DNA from: Chiridota heheva | Lineage: Eukaryota > Echinodermata > Holothuroidea > Apodida > Chiridotidae | Assembly (NCBI GenBank): GCA_020152595.1 | Contig: JAIGNY010002032.1 | Span: 124,001-188,000, forward strand | Length of the DNA: 64,000 bases | Direction: 5' to 3' | Shown: one piece after another, positions 1-11,055 of the stretch | Layout of the letters: every line of letters begins with the position of its first letter | Position numbering within the stretch: the stretch's first letter is position 1 | The notes under the pieces: model-generated | Seen by the model: the letters and a program-made list of their open reading frames with translations, nothing else | Database searches by the model: none | What the model was told of the DNA's origin: nothing | Made by a program: the position numbers and the translations under genes

Positions 1-1399
1 TAAGGCTCTGTATAGGGAACATTAACACTAGGCTGGAAAATTGTCAAAAGTGGGGTTTCAGAACTCGGATAAACTTTCAGTTTTTGTCATCTTAATATTT
101 TTGCTGGAAAGTAAATTGGATTTGACAGAAAAATGGAGGGCCCAAAACTGAAATTCCTGAAAAGTGAAGGGCCCATGGCCCCTTGCTGTCCCCATCCCTG
201 CTTCCGGCACCATGGATATATATTAAAGCGAGATTTAAATTTTAGTGTACGATTTTCACAGTTTTTAGCATAGAAAGACTCTAACATGCATGCTGCTGGC
301 AATGAACTGATCATCGATTTAAAAGTTTTTCTTGCAAAGAACTTACATAAATTAATAGAAGGAGATTAAGATGTATCAGATTTCATTTGTATTTCATACT
401 TGAAAAATGATATCCGTTAATCCTTTTTAAATTAGGAATGTTTATTGTACCCTTTAAACAATATTGTATTTTTTGTAGTCAGTAGTTGTTGTATTTTCTT
501 GCGGAAACTAACAGGATACTGTTCAAATAGAAACAACTGTAGTAGGAAGTAAAATCTCACAGAAGAAAAAAAAAAATCACTTTTTTGGCATTTTTGAATT
601 TGATTAAGAAAATATTTTTTTTTATTCTGACGTAAACTGTTCTTGATGGGACGATTTCTAAGGGTGGATAAGATTCTCCCTATGGGCCTCTTTAGTGTTT
701 TCGATGATAGGTTGTGTTCATGTCCCAACATGTTTGTCTTTTTATGTTTAATGCATGATAAAAAGAAGAAGTGAAATCAGAAAGACAAAAGTTGAAATGA
801 AATCAATGTCAATCAGCGTCCCGTAACTTTGTTATTAGTTTTATTTTTGATGTAATCGCCAAATGACCTGGGTGTTTTAAGCGTCATATTTCGTTGAGAA
901 TTTTTAAACTTTTCTTTCTAAAAAGTCAACGTTTTTCTTTTCTTCTTGTTTCACTTTGTTTGGAAGGATACAAAGTCAGGTCCCATACATGTAACGATTA
1001 AAATTTATCAGTCTTCGGGAGAGGTATATAATTTCAATTACGATTCATTTATGAAAAGGATTTTCTTATCGTGGGAGAAATATATACTAATATATGAACT
1101 TTACTATGTTTTGCTATAAATCATGTGTTTTCATTAGCGAGCTATATTGACATGTAAGCACTGTTATAATGTCTGTAAAGTGTCGTTCATTTACAGTCTG
1201 TGAACATAAACCGTGGCAAATGGTACATATTTTGATGTGTTGAGTCACCGGAGTCAATTATTAGTGAAACTTATCTTTCATTACATAAACTTGTGATTTA
1301 CTGACAAACAAGGAGTAATGAAGATTTATAAAATGAGTAAAGAATTAAAGAAGAAGTTATTTCTAGTTATTTAAAGGTAAATGAAAATCTGTGAAGGCA
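1..1399. other. AT-rich non-coding stretch
   Basis: I see no supported gene, RNA or repeat here. The short minus-strand open frames (87-314 and 432-731) have no recognisable domain, no splice context and low-complexity composition, so I treat them as chance. Confidence 0.5.
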
Positions 1400-1765
1400 G
1401 AGTTGGAATTAATTAAAAAAGATTCCCACGGTTCTGAATAAAGGTGTCAAAAATCTTCCACGAAAAATTGTGACAAATAATATTAATGTAGTAAATACAT
1501 CTTTATGTGCATGCTTTTTTATGCACTATTCATAACACAATTACATGAGGTATGTTTTTAGAGCACAAATTTGCAATATATAGAGAGACATATACATATA
1601 CATATGCATATATGTACATACATGCATACATACATATACTGTTGCTTACTCAAGAAATTTTTTTAAAGATTTTTTTTTAATGAAAAAAAATCTTCTTCCG
1701 AGGAATTCCTGTTTTTCCCGCAGTTATAACCACTGGAACCAAACATTTTTTTCACGTATGTGTCA
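1400..1765 (+). repeat. dispersed repeat, copy 1 (partner at 46,802)
   Basis: This segment aligns by eye with 46,802-47,105 in the same orientation. Shared landmarks in order are 'gttctgaataaaggt', 'agcacaaatttg'/'agcacatattta', 'ctgttg(c/t)ttactcaagaaattt' and 'gcggttataac(c/t)'. The copies differ by substitutions and by an ATAC-rich microsatellite insertion near 1,585-1,640. No coding capacity is evident. It could be a non-autonomous transposon or the non-coding part of a larger element. Its termini are not defined. Confidence 0.7.
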
Positions 1766-1877
1766 GGGTATGTTACAAAAAATTCTTCCAATTCAAAATT
1801 TGACAGAGACTCACCCCATCTTTCTGAGTTTCTGCACCTCTGTGTGGTTTCCGCTATTCTCTGGATTCATTGCACAC

Positions 1878-3187
1878 TTCTGGGTTCCCTCACCTCTTGC
1901 TGATTCCTTCACCTCTTGCTGGTTCCCTCACCTCTTGCTGGTTCCCTCACCTCTTGCTGGTTCCCTCACTTCTTGCTGGTTCCCTCACCTCTTGCTGGTT
2001 CCCTCACCTCTTGCTGGTTCCCTCACCTCTTGCTGGTTCCCTTACCTCTTGCTGGTTCCCTCACTTTTTGCTGGATCCCTCACTTCCAGCTGGTTCCCTC
2101 ACCTCTTGGTGGTTCCCTCACCTCTTGGTGGTTCCCTCACTTCTTACTGGTTCCCTCACCTCTTGGTGGTTCCCTCACCTCTTGGTGGTTCCCTCACCTC
2201 TCGCTGGTTTCCTCACCTCTTGCTATATCCCTACTTATCCCTCACTTCCCAGCTGGTTCCCTCACCTCTTGGTTCCTCACCTCTTGGTTCCCTCACCTCT
2301 TGGTGGTTCCCTCACCTCTCGCTGGTTTCCTCACCTCTTGCTATATCCCTCACTTCCAGCTGGTTCCCTCACCTCTTGGTGGTTCCCTCACCTCTTACTG
2401 GTTCCCTCACTTCTTGCTGGTTCCCTCACCTCTTGGTGGTTCCCTCACCTCTTGGTGGTTCCCTCACCTCTCGCTGGTTTCCTCACCTCTTGCTATATCC
2501 CTCACTTCCAGCTGGTTCCCTCACCTCTTGGTGGTTCCCTCACCTCTTCCTGGTTCCCTCACCTCTTGCTGGTTCCCTCACCTCTAGTTTGTTCCCTCAC
2601 CTCTAGTTGGTTCCCTCACCTCTTGGTGGTTCCCTCACCTCTAGTTGATTCCTTCACCCCTAGTTGGTTCCCTCACCTCTAGTTGGTTCCCTCACATCTT
2701 GCTGGTTCCCTCACCTCTTGCTGGTTCCCTCACCTTTTCCTGGTTCCCTCACCTCTTGGTGATTCCCTCACCTCTTGCTGGTTCCCTCACCTCTTACTGG
2801 GTCCCTCACCTCTTGCTGGTTTCCCTCACCTCTTGCTGGTTCCCTCACCTCTTGCTGGTTCCCTCACCTCTTGCTGGTTCCCTCACCTCTTTCTGGCTCC
2901 CTCACCTCTTGCTGGTTCCCTCATCTCTTGCTGGTTCCCTCACCTCTTGCTATTTCCCTCACCTCTTGCTATTTCCCTCACCTCTTGCTGGTTCCCTCAC
3001 CTCTTGCTGGTTCCCTCACCTCTTGCTGGTTCCCTCACCTCTTGCTGGTTCGCTCACCTCTTGCTGGTTCCCTCACCTCTTGCAGGTTCCCTCACCTCTT
3101 GCTGGTTCCCTCACCTCTTGCTGGTTCCCTCGCCTCTTGCTGGTTCGTTCACCTCTTGCTGGTTCCCTCACCTCTTGCAGGTTCCCT
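1878..3187. repeat. 19-bp minisatellite (about 69 units)
   Basis: The unit is ttccctcacctcttgctgg with many single-base variants. Because 19 is not a multiple of three and the unit has no stop on this strand, all three plus frames stay open for 140-300 codons with a 19-residue peptide period. These are repeat artefacts, not genes. A higher-order period is visible: the block containing gctggtttcctcac followed by the ctatatccctcacttccagc variant recurs at 2,321 and 2,473, which is 152 bp or eight units. The right edge runs directly into the end of a MITE. Confidence 0.97.
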
Positions 3188-3189
3188 GC

Positions 3190-3306
3190 TTTAATATCTC
3201 CTTAACGGAGTAAGATTTTGTTATGCTTTCTTTGCCATTTTGTTCTTGTGAAGTCCTCTTTCATAGAAGATAAACTTGCTTGACCACTGAATTAATTCTT
3301 TAAAGG
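3190..3306 (+). mobile_element. right-hand end of the TTAAAGG foldback MITE
   Basis: From 'taatatctccttaac' through 'gaagtcctctttcat' to 'ttctttaa' the sequence matches the right terminus of the intact foldback element at 61,005-61,121. The left part of the element is missing and its place is taken by the 19-bp minisatellite. The same terminus is followed by the same downstream sequence at 60,109, so the two loci share a composite ancestor. Confidence 0.75.
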
Positions 3307-3447
3307 ATAGGTCATTTCAAGCTACCCTGGAGTAAAAGTTTCTCAAACATTTTTAATAGACTCCAAACAATCACTTTTAACAGTTTTAAGACGAACCACC
3401 AAGGGCAGGAAGCATTAGAAATGTTGCCATGGTAAGTCTTTTACTTA
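3307..3447 (+). repeat. 140-bp segment shared with 60,109-60,258
   Basis: It starts 'aggataggtcatttcaagc', continues through 'caagggcaggaagcatt' and ends 'acttagggcc', and is found nearly unchanged at 60,109-60,258. In both places it lies between a MITE end and the endonuclease region of an I-like retrotransposon. It has no clear inverted termini of its own and its nature is unknown. Confidence 0.75.
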
Positions 3448-3448
3448 G

Positions 3449-5223
3449 GGCCTGTGGGGGCATCTCCATTCTCATTGGACACAATATCCCACACAGCCCT
3501 ATTCATGTGAACACCGACCTTTAGGCCATCTGTATCTGTATCTCCCTCCACAAAATCTTCACTTGTTGCAATATCTATCTCCCCCAATGCCAACGTTCAG
3601 CCAAGCAGCCTTAACAACCTCATCTCTTAGCTCCCCTCCCCCTTTCATCCTTCTCGGTGATTTCAATGCCCACAATCCCCTGTGGGGCTCCAATACCACC
3701 ACTCCCAGAGGCAAACTCCCATATCTCCTGAGATCTTAATCTTCTCACCGGGAAAAAGGATATTGCTAACCGCCTTGCCACCTCTTTCAGCAACATCTTG
3801 TCCTCAGCCAACTACTCCAATGCTTCAAAGCCAAAAAAGCTCGCGATGAAACCTGGAGTGTTACCTTTCCTTCCAACAACGCCGAGAGCTACAACACCCC
3901 TCTCACCCTATCTGAATTCAAAGCAAGCCATCCATGATGCTGGCTGCACCTCCAAGGGCCCAGATAACATCCCCTACCAGTTCCTGAAACACCTTCCCAA
4001 CAAGGCTACTGCTACCCTTCTCGCCATCCTCAACCACAGTTGGTCCTCACACTCCTTTCCCCTATCTGGAGGACAGCTATCATCACAAACCACCCTCATG
4101 TGCTGTCTTTGTAAAATTATGGAAAGAATCATTAACCAGAGACTTACAGTAACTGGTTTCTTGAGACCAACAGAATCTTCTCCCCTCACCAAAGTGGCTT
4201 CTGGAAATGTCGCAATACCTTGGACCAGTTAATCATGATCGACACCATCATCCGGGAATCCTTTGCAAAAAAAGAACACCTCATTGCCATCTTTTTCGAC
4301 CTCGAGAAAGCTTTCGACACTACTTGGAAATACGGTATTACCCGCAAGCTTCACATCATTGGCCTCGGAGGCCACCTCAACATCTTTATTCAAAACTTCC
4401 TCTCACCCAGGCAGTTCCAATTTCTTTTTGGCCACACCCTCCCCAACCCCTACCCCCAAGAAGAGGGCGTCCTCCAAGGCAGCAATCTGAGCATTAACAA
4501 CATCGCAGACCCAACATCAATTGTGCTCTCTACCTAGACGACTTCACCATCTTCTACTCCTCTCCTAGCTTTTCTCTCCTCGAAAATAGGCTCCAACTTA
4601 ACCTCAACCAGCTGCAAGACTGCTGTAACAATAATGGTTTTAAATTCTCCAAAGATAAGACAGCTTGCATGCACTTCTGTCATTCAACAACCTCCACCCC
4701 AACCTGAACCTCATGATCAATGGCAATCCCATCCATAAAGTTGACCACACTAAGTTCCTGGGTCTAACCCTAGACCCCAAGCTCTCATACAAGCAAGAAA
4801 TCACCAACCTGAAACAGAAATGCAACAGTTTCCTCAACCTTCTCCGCCTCCTCTCCAACACCACTTGGGGCGCGGACCCCCATGCTCTTCTTAAAATCTT
4901 CAAGCTCACAATTCGTGCCAAGCTTGACTGCAGCAATACTGTCTACGTTCCACTCACAACTCTTACCTTAACCACATCAACACCATCCAAAATAAAGCCC
5001 TCAGGCTTTCCCCTGGTGCCTACAGGACCACCCCCATCACCAGCCTTCACATTGAAGCCAACGAACCCCCTTTCTGCTAGGGTGTAGAAAGCGTAGCCTT
5101 TCCTACGCGTTTAGAGCTCTCACCAACACCCAAAACCTTTTCTACAACCTAATTAGGTATTCCAATTTCTCCACCCTATCCTTCCTTCAGTTTACGCATC
5201 AAACCCAACCCCCACCATCTCGG
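3449..5223 (+). mobile_element. I-like non-LTR retrotransposon, copy A: endonuclease and reverse transcriptase (broken)
   Basis: Conceptual translation in shifting plus frames gives a partial ORF2. The endonuclease region (ACGGISILIGHN at 3,450, then GDFNAHNPLWGS at 3,656-3,691) is followed by the RT with GPDNIPYQFLKHL (about 3,957), FFDLEKAFDTTWKYGI (about 4,293) and the catalytic-type YLDDF box at 4,531-4,545. The thumb region FLGLTLDPKLSY lies near 4,757. At least four frameshifts and several stops make it dead. The RNase H segment present in copies B and C is absent: the sequence jumps from the 'cagtttacgcatcaaaccc' region (about 5,190) straight to the 23-bp array. RNase H in the sister copies argues for the I group rather than CR1/L2. 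The exact clade is uncertain. Confidence 0.85.
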
Positions 5224-5225
5224 CA

Positions 5226-5733
5226 AACCTCATAGAACTCCCATGGCAAACCTCATGGGACTCCCATGGCAAACCTCATGGGACTCCCATGGCAAACCTC
5301 ATGGGACTCCCATGGCAAACTTTATGGGACTGCCAAACCCATGGGACTCCCATGGCAAACCTCATGGGACTCCCATGGCAAACCTCATGGGACTCCCATG
5401 GCAAACCTCATGGGACTCCCATGGCAAACCTCATGGGACTCCCATGGCAAACCTCATGGGACTCCCATGGCAAACCTCATGGGACTGGCAAACCTCATGG
5501 GACTGGCAAACCTCATGGGACTCCCATGGCAAACTTCATGGGACTCCATGGCAAATTCATGGGACTCCATGGCAAACCTCATGAGACTTCCATGGCAAAC
5601 CTCATGGGACTTCCCATGGCAAACCTCATGGGACTCCCATGGCAAACCTCATGGGACTCCCATGGCAAACCTCATGGGACTCCCATGGCAAACCTCATGG
5701 GACTCCCATGGCAAACCTCATGGGACTCCCAAA
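5226..5733 (+). repeat. 23-bp minisatellite inside I-like copy A (about 22 units)
   Basis: The unit starts tggcaaacctcatggg and ends ctccca. In I-like copy C (about 32,380-32,402) and copy B (about 20,896) the same stretch occurs once, inside ORF2 codons for WQTSWDS/WQTLWNF. After the last unit the retrotransposon sequence resumes with aaattgttaacaaactcc, as in the other copies. The array is therefore a local amplification of transposon coding sequence. A few units are truncated ('gggactggcaaacc' at 5,480-5,515). A 23-bp period opens all plus frames, so the 113-231 codon ORFs here are artefacts. Confidence 0.95.
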
Positions 5734-6276
5734 TTGTTAACAAACTCCATGACATCCAGCCCACTATTCTGACTAAACCCACCATCCACAATCTCTCCCA
5801 TATCAATAACATCCACATTACCCGCCTTAGAATAGGTCACATCCACCTCACTCACTCCCACCTCCTTGCTGGCTCCCCCACCCCTCTGCAACCATTGCCA
5901 TATCCCCCTCACAGTCCACCATGTCCTCCTTGCCCGCCCCCTTTACAACCCCCCAGAGCTTCCCTCACCCTGGCAACTCCATAGCTGAGCTTTTCCAGAA
6001 AAAAACCCAGATAAAGTTATCTCCTTTCTTCATCATGCCTCCCTCTATAACCATATTTAGTCCTCCTCTCCCACCCTCCTCTACTTACTTTTACCTCTTT
6101 TTTTACACTCCTGCACTTCCTCCTTCGATCCCAGCTTCCTGGCTCTTAGCCCCCATACTTCTCTCAGACTCCTCCTATTTTCTGTTCTTCCTACCTCTGG
6201 AATGATCTTACTTCTCAGGCACAATTTGACCCATTGCTGTTGTGGTGCTGTTAAGCCCTCATTAAGCAAACAAACT
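5734..6276 (+). mobile_element. I-like copy A, C-terminal and 3' end
   Basis: This continues the element after the minisatellite. Codons for TRLRIGH and LTHSHLLAGSP lead into a cysteine-rich C-terminal segment, then a pyrimidine-rich 3' region. It ends in the family's 3' signature 'ttaagccctcattaagcaaacaaac', a short (CAAA)n-type tail. The same region is seen in copies B (20,950-21,461) and C (32,430-32,943). Confidence 0.85.
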
Positions 6277-6909
6277 AGTACTTATTTTCAGATGTGTAGT
6301 GTTTAATTTAAATGAGATCAAAGATTATAGTGGTATTGAAGTAAACATTTGATAGATTATTCTGAAAACTCTTAAACAAGTAAGCAGAGGAAATAATAAA
6401 TCCTTGACAGATTTTAATACAACTTACGCCAACATGTGTCTTTATTTTAAAGAAGTATATGGTGATGAAGTATGCACAGGTTAGCCTGAAACCATCTCTT
6501 TTCATAATTTTTTTGTAATGACAATCATGGGCAAAGGTCTTTACCCTTTCCCCCCTCCCATCCCCTATGCCCCCCACCCCTACCCCCCTTTTCCCCGCCA
6601 TTTTACTCCACTTCACTGTTGGGAGTAAAAATTTGCCTGCAGCAGTGACTTTCAACATTGAGATGTGGTTGAATGGGTAAAGTAAAAGGGCTGAGAACTT
6701 TTGTCCATGATTGTGGTTGAATGAAAGGAGTATAATGTACCTCACTGAAGGCAGACAACCTCCATGTTTGCTGAAAAGTCTTCACCTTCAATCCATCCCT
6801 TTTGGAGAAGTTCTAACTCAACATAAACAAACTGTATTTAAGGAACTTAAAGTGATGCAGAAGCTGCTAATGTTGTTTTTCACATAATTCTTCGCAATAT
6901 TATATTTTG
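6277..6909. other. non-coding spacer
   Basis: No supported gene. There is a C-rich patch at about 6,545-6,600. The minus-strand open frame of 145 codons (6,308-6,745) crosses that patch, has no domain I recognise and no splice context, and is not annotated. Confidence 0.4.
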
Positions 6910-7490
6910 GGGTTATTCATTGATATTTGAGGGTTATTTATTGAAATTTGATAGTTATTTATTTAAATTGAGGGGTTATTCAAATTTGAGGGTTATTCAT
7001 TGAAATTTGAGGGTTATTCATTGAAATTTGAGGGTCATTTATTGAAATTTGATAGGTATTTATTGAAATTTGATAGGTATTCATTGAAATTTGAGGGTTA
7101 TTCATTCAAATTTGAGGGTAATTCATTCAAATTTGAGGGTAAATCATTCAAACTTGAGGTTATTCATTCAAATATGAAGGTAATTTATTCAAATGTGAGG
7201 GTTATTAATTCAAATTTGAGGGTTATTCATTCAAATTTGAGGGTTTATTCAAATTTGAGGTTATTCATTAAAATTTGAGGGTTATTTATTCAAATTTGAG
7301 GGTTATCTATTATAATTTGAGGGTTACTCATTAAAAAAATAAGGGTTATTCATTCAAGTTTAAAGGTTATTCATTGAAATTTGAGGGTTATTGATTTAAA
7401 TTTGAGGGTTATTCATTGAAATTTGAGGGTTATTTATTCAAATTAAAGGGTTTTTCATTTCAAATTTGAGGGTTATTCATTTCAAATTTG
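6910..7490. repeat. 21-bp minisatellite, AT-rich (about 28 degenerate units)
   Basis: The unit is close to gggttattcattcaaattt plus ga, with frequent variants (caaattt/gaaattt, cattga/tattga). The plus ORF at 7,000-7,278 is a seven-residue KFEGYSL-type repeat produced by the 21-bp period and is not a gene. Confidence 0.95.
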
Positions 7491-7494
7491 AAAC

Positions 7495-7730
7495 CAACCT
7501 AGAAAAGATATCTTTCCGATGGCATAAATCTTTTTTTTAAATTGTGTCAAAATAGTGGTCTTTAAACAGTTTGGAAGCTAAATTTTACTGAAGAGAAAAA
7601 TAAAAAAATGGTCATTGCCTTAAAAATGGACTTTTAAGCAAACTTTCTGCACCTCTCAGCAATATTTCTGGACATTTTTGCAAAATTGCTGGACCTTTTG
7701 GGGAGTCCTCAGGCAGGAGCGGATGGGAGG
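7495..7730 (+). repeat. dispersed repeat family member ('ctttaaacagtttgg')
   Basis: The order of motifs (aattgtgtcaaaatag, ctttaaacagtttggaagc, tttactgaagag, ggactttt.agcaaa, ctggacc, then a G-rich end) matches 33,060-33,260 and 54,415-54,650. All three lie in the same orientation. They are highly diverged and non-coding, so they are probably old transposon remnants. Confidence 0.6.
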
Positions 7731-8427
7731 GGAAATAAGTTGGTATTTAAGAGCGGAAGTCTGTCGATCTTTCTTTAATTCAAAAATCAAACCCCGCCTC
7801 TCCCCTATTAATTATGGTTCTGTATTATGCCTATCCTAGACGATCTGTAGTTAGGGCTAGCAAGTAGGCTTTACTCTTCGTGTCGGTTTGGTCATTATAT
7901 GAGTACATGTTTGCTACAATTCATAATTCTTTTTTCCTTTATATATAACTTTAACCTTTCACTGATCAGTACTACGGAATGAGGTTAAGAGAAACAAGAA
8001 AAACGTTTGGGTACTGTAGCAATTCTGATTTTGAATACCTCCACTGCAAAACTAGCAGCAACAAGTGCAACCAGGGAGTATGTTACAGATGTATGAACGT
8101 GTTCTAGTGCGATTTTGAATTGATGGTATTTATTTCTGAATATGATTACCTCAAGAGTGAAAATTCACAAGGGCCAACTAGTATTCTTATTCTATGATAT
8201 ACTTTAAGCATAGAGCAGGTGTAAAAAACCGAAAAAAACCTGTAGAAGTAGATTGCCCCTGCTGACATGAACATCCAATCATGATTTAATAAGTTTAGAC
8301 TGGGTTGAAAGCCCAGTAGGTCTGGGGGTAAAGCCCTGTGGGGGTTGGTTTAGGAAAACCCTCCCCCTGATGTTCTTTATGCTTTAACCAACTTACACAT
8401 CCTCAGTCCAGGCCCATAGGGTGCAAC
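7731..8427. other. non-coding stretch
   Basis: No gene, RNA or clear repeat seen. Confidence 0.4.
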
Positions 8428-8632
8428 AGGTGCGTTCGCAACCCCCACAGACCGCGACTCCCCACAGACCATGACTCCCCACAGACCACGACCCCTACAG
8501 ACCACAAACCCCCACAGACCGCGACCCCCCACAGACCACAAACCCCCACAGACCGCGAACCCCCACAGACTGCGAACCCTCACAGACCGCGAACCCCCAC
8601 AGACCGCGAACCCCCACAGACTGCGAACGTAC
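8428..8632. repeat. 17-bp minisatellite (about 12 units)
   Basis: The unit is close to ccgcgaacccccacaga, with ccacgacc and ctgcgaac variants. Both strands stay open across the array (8,377-8,884 minus, 8,471-8,713 plus) only because of the repeat. The array is GC-rich relative to its flanks. Confidence 0.93.
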
Positions 8633-10142
8633 ACAAATCTCATATACCTCCTTACAATTCATGTGAGATTGAATTATTTTTACTTTAGAAGCCCCTATAT
8701 CCACAGCGAATGATACCCATAGAGAAAGGACACATAAATGTTCCAAAGCCAGTGTCTTCAGTTTTTCAGCAGTGCTTTGATGAAACAAATTTATGACTGA
8801 GCAAATAAAATTTTGACCCTTTTCTACTTTGAAAGCCGGCCTGAACTTCTGCACTAAGAAGTTGAATTGAAACTGGCCCCTCATCCATATTCATTTACTT
8901 GATGTGGTTGTTAAGAAAAAAGTGGTGCAGAACGTTGCATGTCCGTTGAATTCCACAAGTGTTTCCAAGACAACGAGGATACCACTCCAGAAGTCAAGAA
9001 CATGTAAGAAGTTTTTTCTGTCTTATTCTATCATTTTCAAAAAGTTCATTGTATCAAAGTTTTGAAGTTTTTACACAAAAACAAGAACTTGATGGGATAA
9101 ATAGGAGATAAATACGACTTAAGTGGTCAATTATATATCAATAAATTTGATAGAGGACATTTAAAGAATCAAAATGGGGGGAAGAAAGTGTTTTTAAAAT
9201 CTTGTTTTTAAAAAATTATTCAACTTGAAGAATTTCATGTCTCCATGTTATGACTGACGTGAGAGATATCAGGGGGTGTCATATCCTCATAAGGTCACAC
9301 ATGACAAATTAACCTGATAATAAGTAGATTGTCTTCTATATTAAGAAATTTTTGTTTACATTTAAGAATGTCCAATTGTATCCTTCACACAGTGGAGAGG
9401 GGGGGATGGGAGGTGGCATGTGGCCATACTTCCTGCATAAAGTAGGGGACTGTTTTTTCACAACCTTATGTATTAAAAAACCATTTTGCTAAAAAGTGTG
9501 GGGGTGGGGATGTCCCCCCTGGAATTATGGCCCTGTTGATGTTCATAGACTTTAAAAATTCCTCTCCCTATCTCCTTCTCACCTCGTTCTGATTTTAAAC
9601 TTCATTCCTATCTTACTTTCTAACAACATCTCTATCAGCTTAATTCTTATACTTTAAATACAGTTTTCTTCCATTTATTAATACACTATGCTACTCTTTG
9701 TATTCTCTCCGTAACCCTTGTCAGAGCATGCCCGGAAAGGAGACCTGCGCTTATCTCCAGGTGTCACTCAATTTCTGTTGGAATGGGCTATAATAGTAGC
9801 TCGTGTTGGACCACACCCGATAAGGGGGCGTGCGCTTCACTCAATTTCAGTGTGAAAAGGGGTACAAATCTTGCAGGAACAACAAGAACTAGATTTCTTT
9901 AGAAATCAGTTAATAAAAGTAATCACGAAGATTCCTGTCAAAACTGATCAAAATTGTTCAGTTTACAACATATCAAGAAAATTTGCAAGACTGGAAATTA
10001 CTGCTTCTATAATCTAAAGAAAATCAGGAAACATATGTCCCAGACACACCCATACATACATTAATTCATGCATTCATTTATAGCCATTTAGTGACTATAA
10101 CAGTTTATATCACAATATTCTAAAAGGCTCCAATGTATCAAG
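8633..10142. other. non-coding stretch
   Basis: No supported gene. One segment (8,931-9,003) has a usable donor (AACAT|gtaaga) and an open reading phase, but its acceptor is purine-rich and a second frame is also open, so I do not call an exon. G-rich patches occur at about 9,393-9,412 and 9,499-9,520. Confidence 0.4.
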
Positions 10143-11055
10143 ACTCTCTCTCCAGGTGCCGAGTCTGGAACAGATATTGGCGATCATGGCCTTCCAGTCA
10201 CTTCTGTTGAGAACTAAGCGCATAAACGTGTTGTTACTTAGGCTGCTGTTGGTTGCCCAATTGTTGAAGCTTTGGACATATTTAACTCGCTGCCTTATGC
10301 TGCTTCTTTTGCCTTAAATGTACCCACATACTGCAAGCTGTTCCAACACACCTTCGATAAACATGCCCAAAAATTCCATGTTTCCTTATGTGGCATTCAG
10401 TATGGACCTGTCCATGCCTGCAGCTTTCAGGACATCATCATTTGTTTTCCTTTCTGTCCAAGATATTTTCAACATCCTTCTTATGAACCACATTTCTGTT
10501 GCTTCTAATCTTTTCTTGATGTCACTGGTAATTGTCCAGCATTCACAGCCATAGAGAAGAGTAGACCATACATATGCCTTTCAAGACACAGACTTTTGTG
10601 TCCATTCCAATATTTCTATTCTTTAGAATTGGATTCATTTTTGTAAACATGTCTTTGCCCATTGGATTGCGTTTTCCAACTTCGTTAATGCACCGACTAT
10701 CTGATGTTAATGTGTAACCCAAGTAAACTGTTGTGCTTGTTTAAATATTTCTCCTTTGCTTTGTATACTACATAATGGGTTTATGGCTTTTTTTTTTAAA
10801 CCACCATACATTCTGTTTTTTTTTTTTAACATTTAGAGACAGCCCTCTCTTTTACTTTCCTCTGCAACTTCATCGAGGAGAGACTGCAGTTTTTCTTCTG
10901 ACTCTGTTATAAGCACTGTGTCATCTGCATAGCATAGGTTATTCATATTATAGCCTCTAACTTTCAGCCCCTCAAGACTGTCGATCTTATGAAGTATTGT
11001 TTCACCAAAGAGCTTCCACATATGATGAGCGGACGATTGTAAAACGTTTATCAAT
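10143..11055 (-). mobile_element. RTE-like non-LTR retrotransposon fragment (RT palm to 3' end)
   Basis: Minus-strand translation gives SLEGLKVRGYNMNNLCYADDTVLITESEEKLQ (read in parts) at about 11,000-10,880: the YADD catalytic box of reverse transcriptase, then the thumb. Lower coordinates match 16,484-17,292 base for base over most of the length. The 3' end on this strand is a TCTC-rich microsatellite (10,146-10,153), as in the sister copy. Many stops and frameshifts show it is inactive. The cysteine-tryptophan thumb pattern (YGCECWTI in the sister copy) fits the RTE clade. The exact family is not assigned. Confidence 0.85.

Noticed and set aside
1680-3213. Overlapping ORFs of 139-308 codons rich in SPLAGSLTSCWFPHLL
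   Set aside because: They are produced by a 19-bp stop-free unit in all three frames. No codon-level constraint is visible.
8931-9003. Possible plus-strand exon (MSVEFHKCFQDNEDTTPEV)
   Set aside because: The donor is good but the acceptor lacks a pyrimidine tract, two frames are open, and no neighbouring exon was found.
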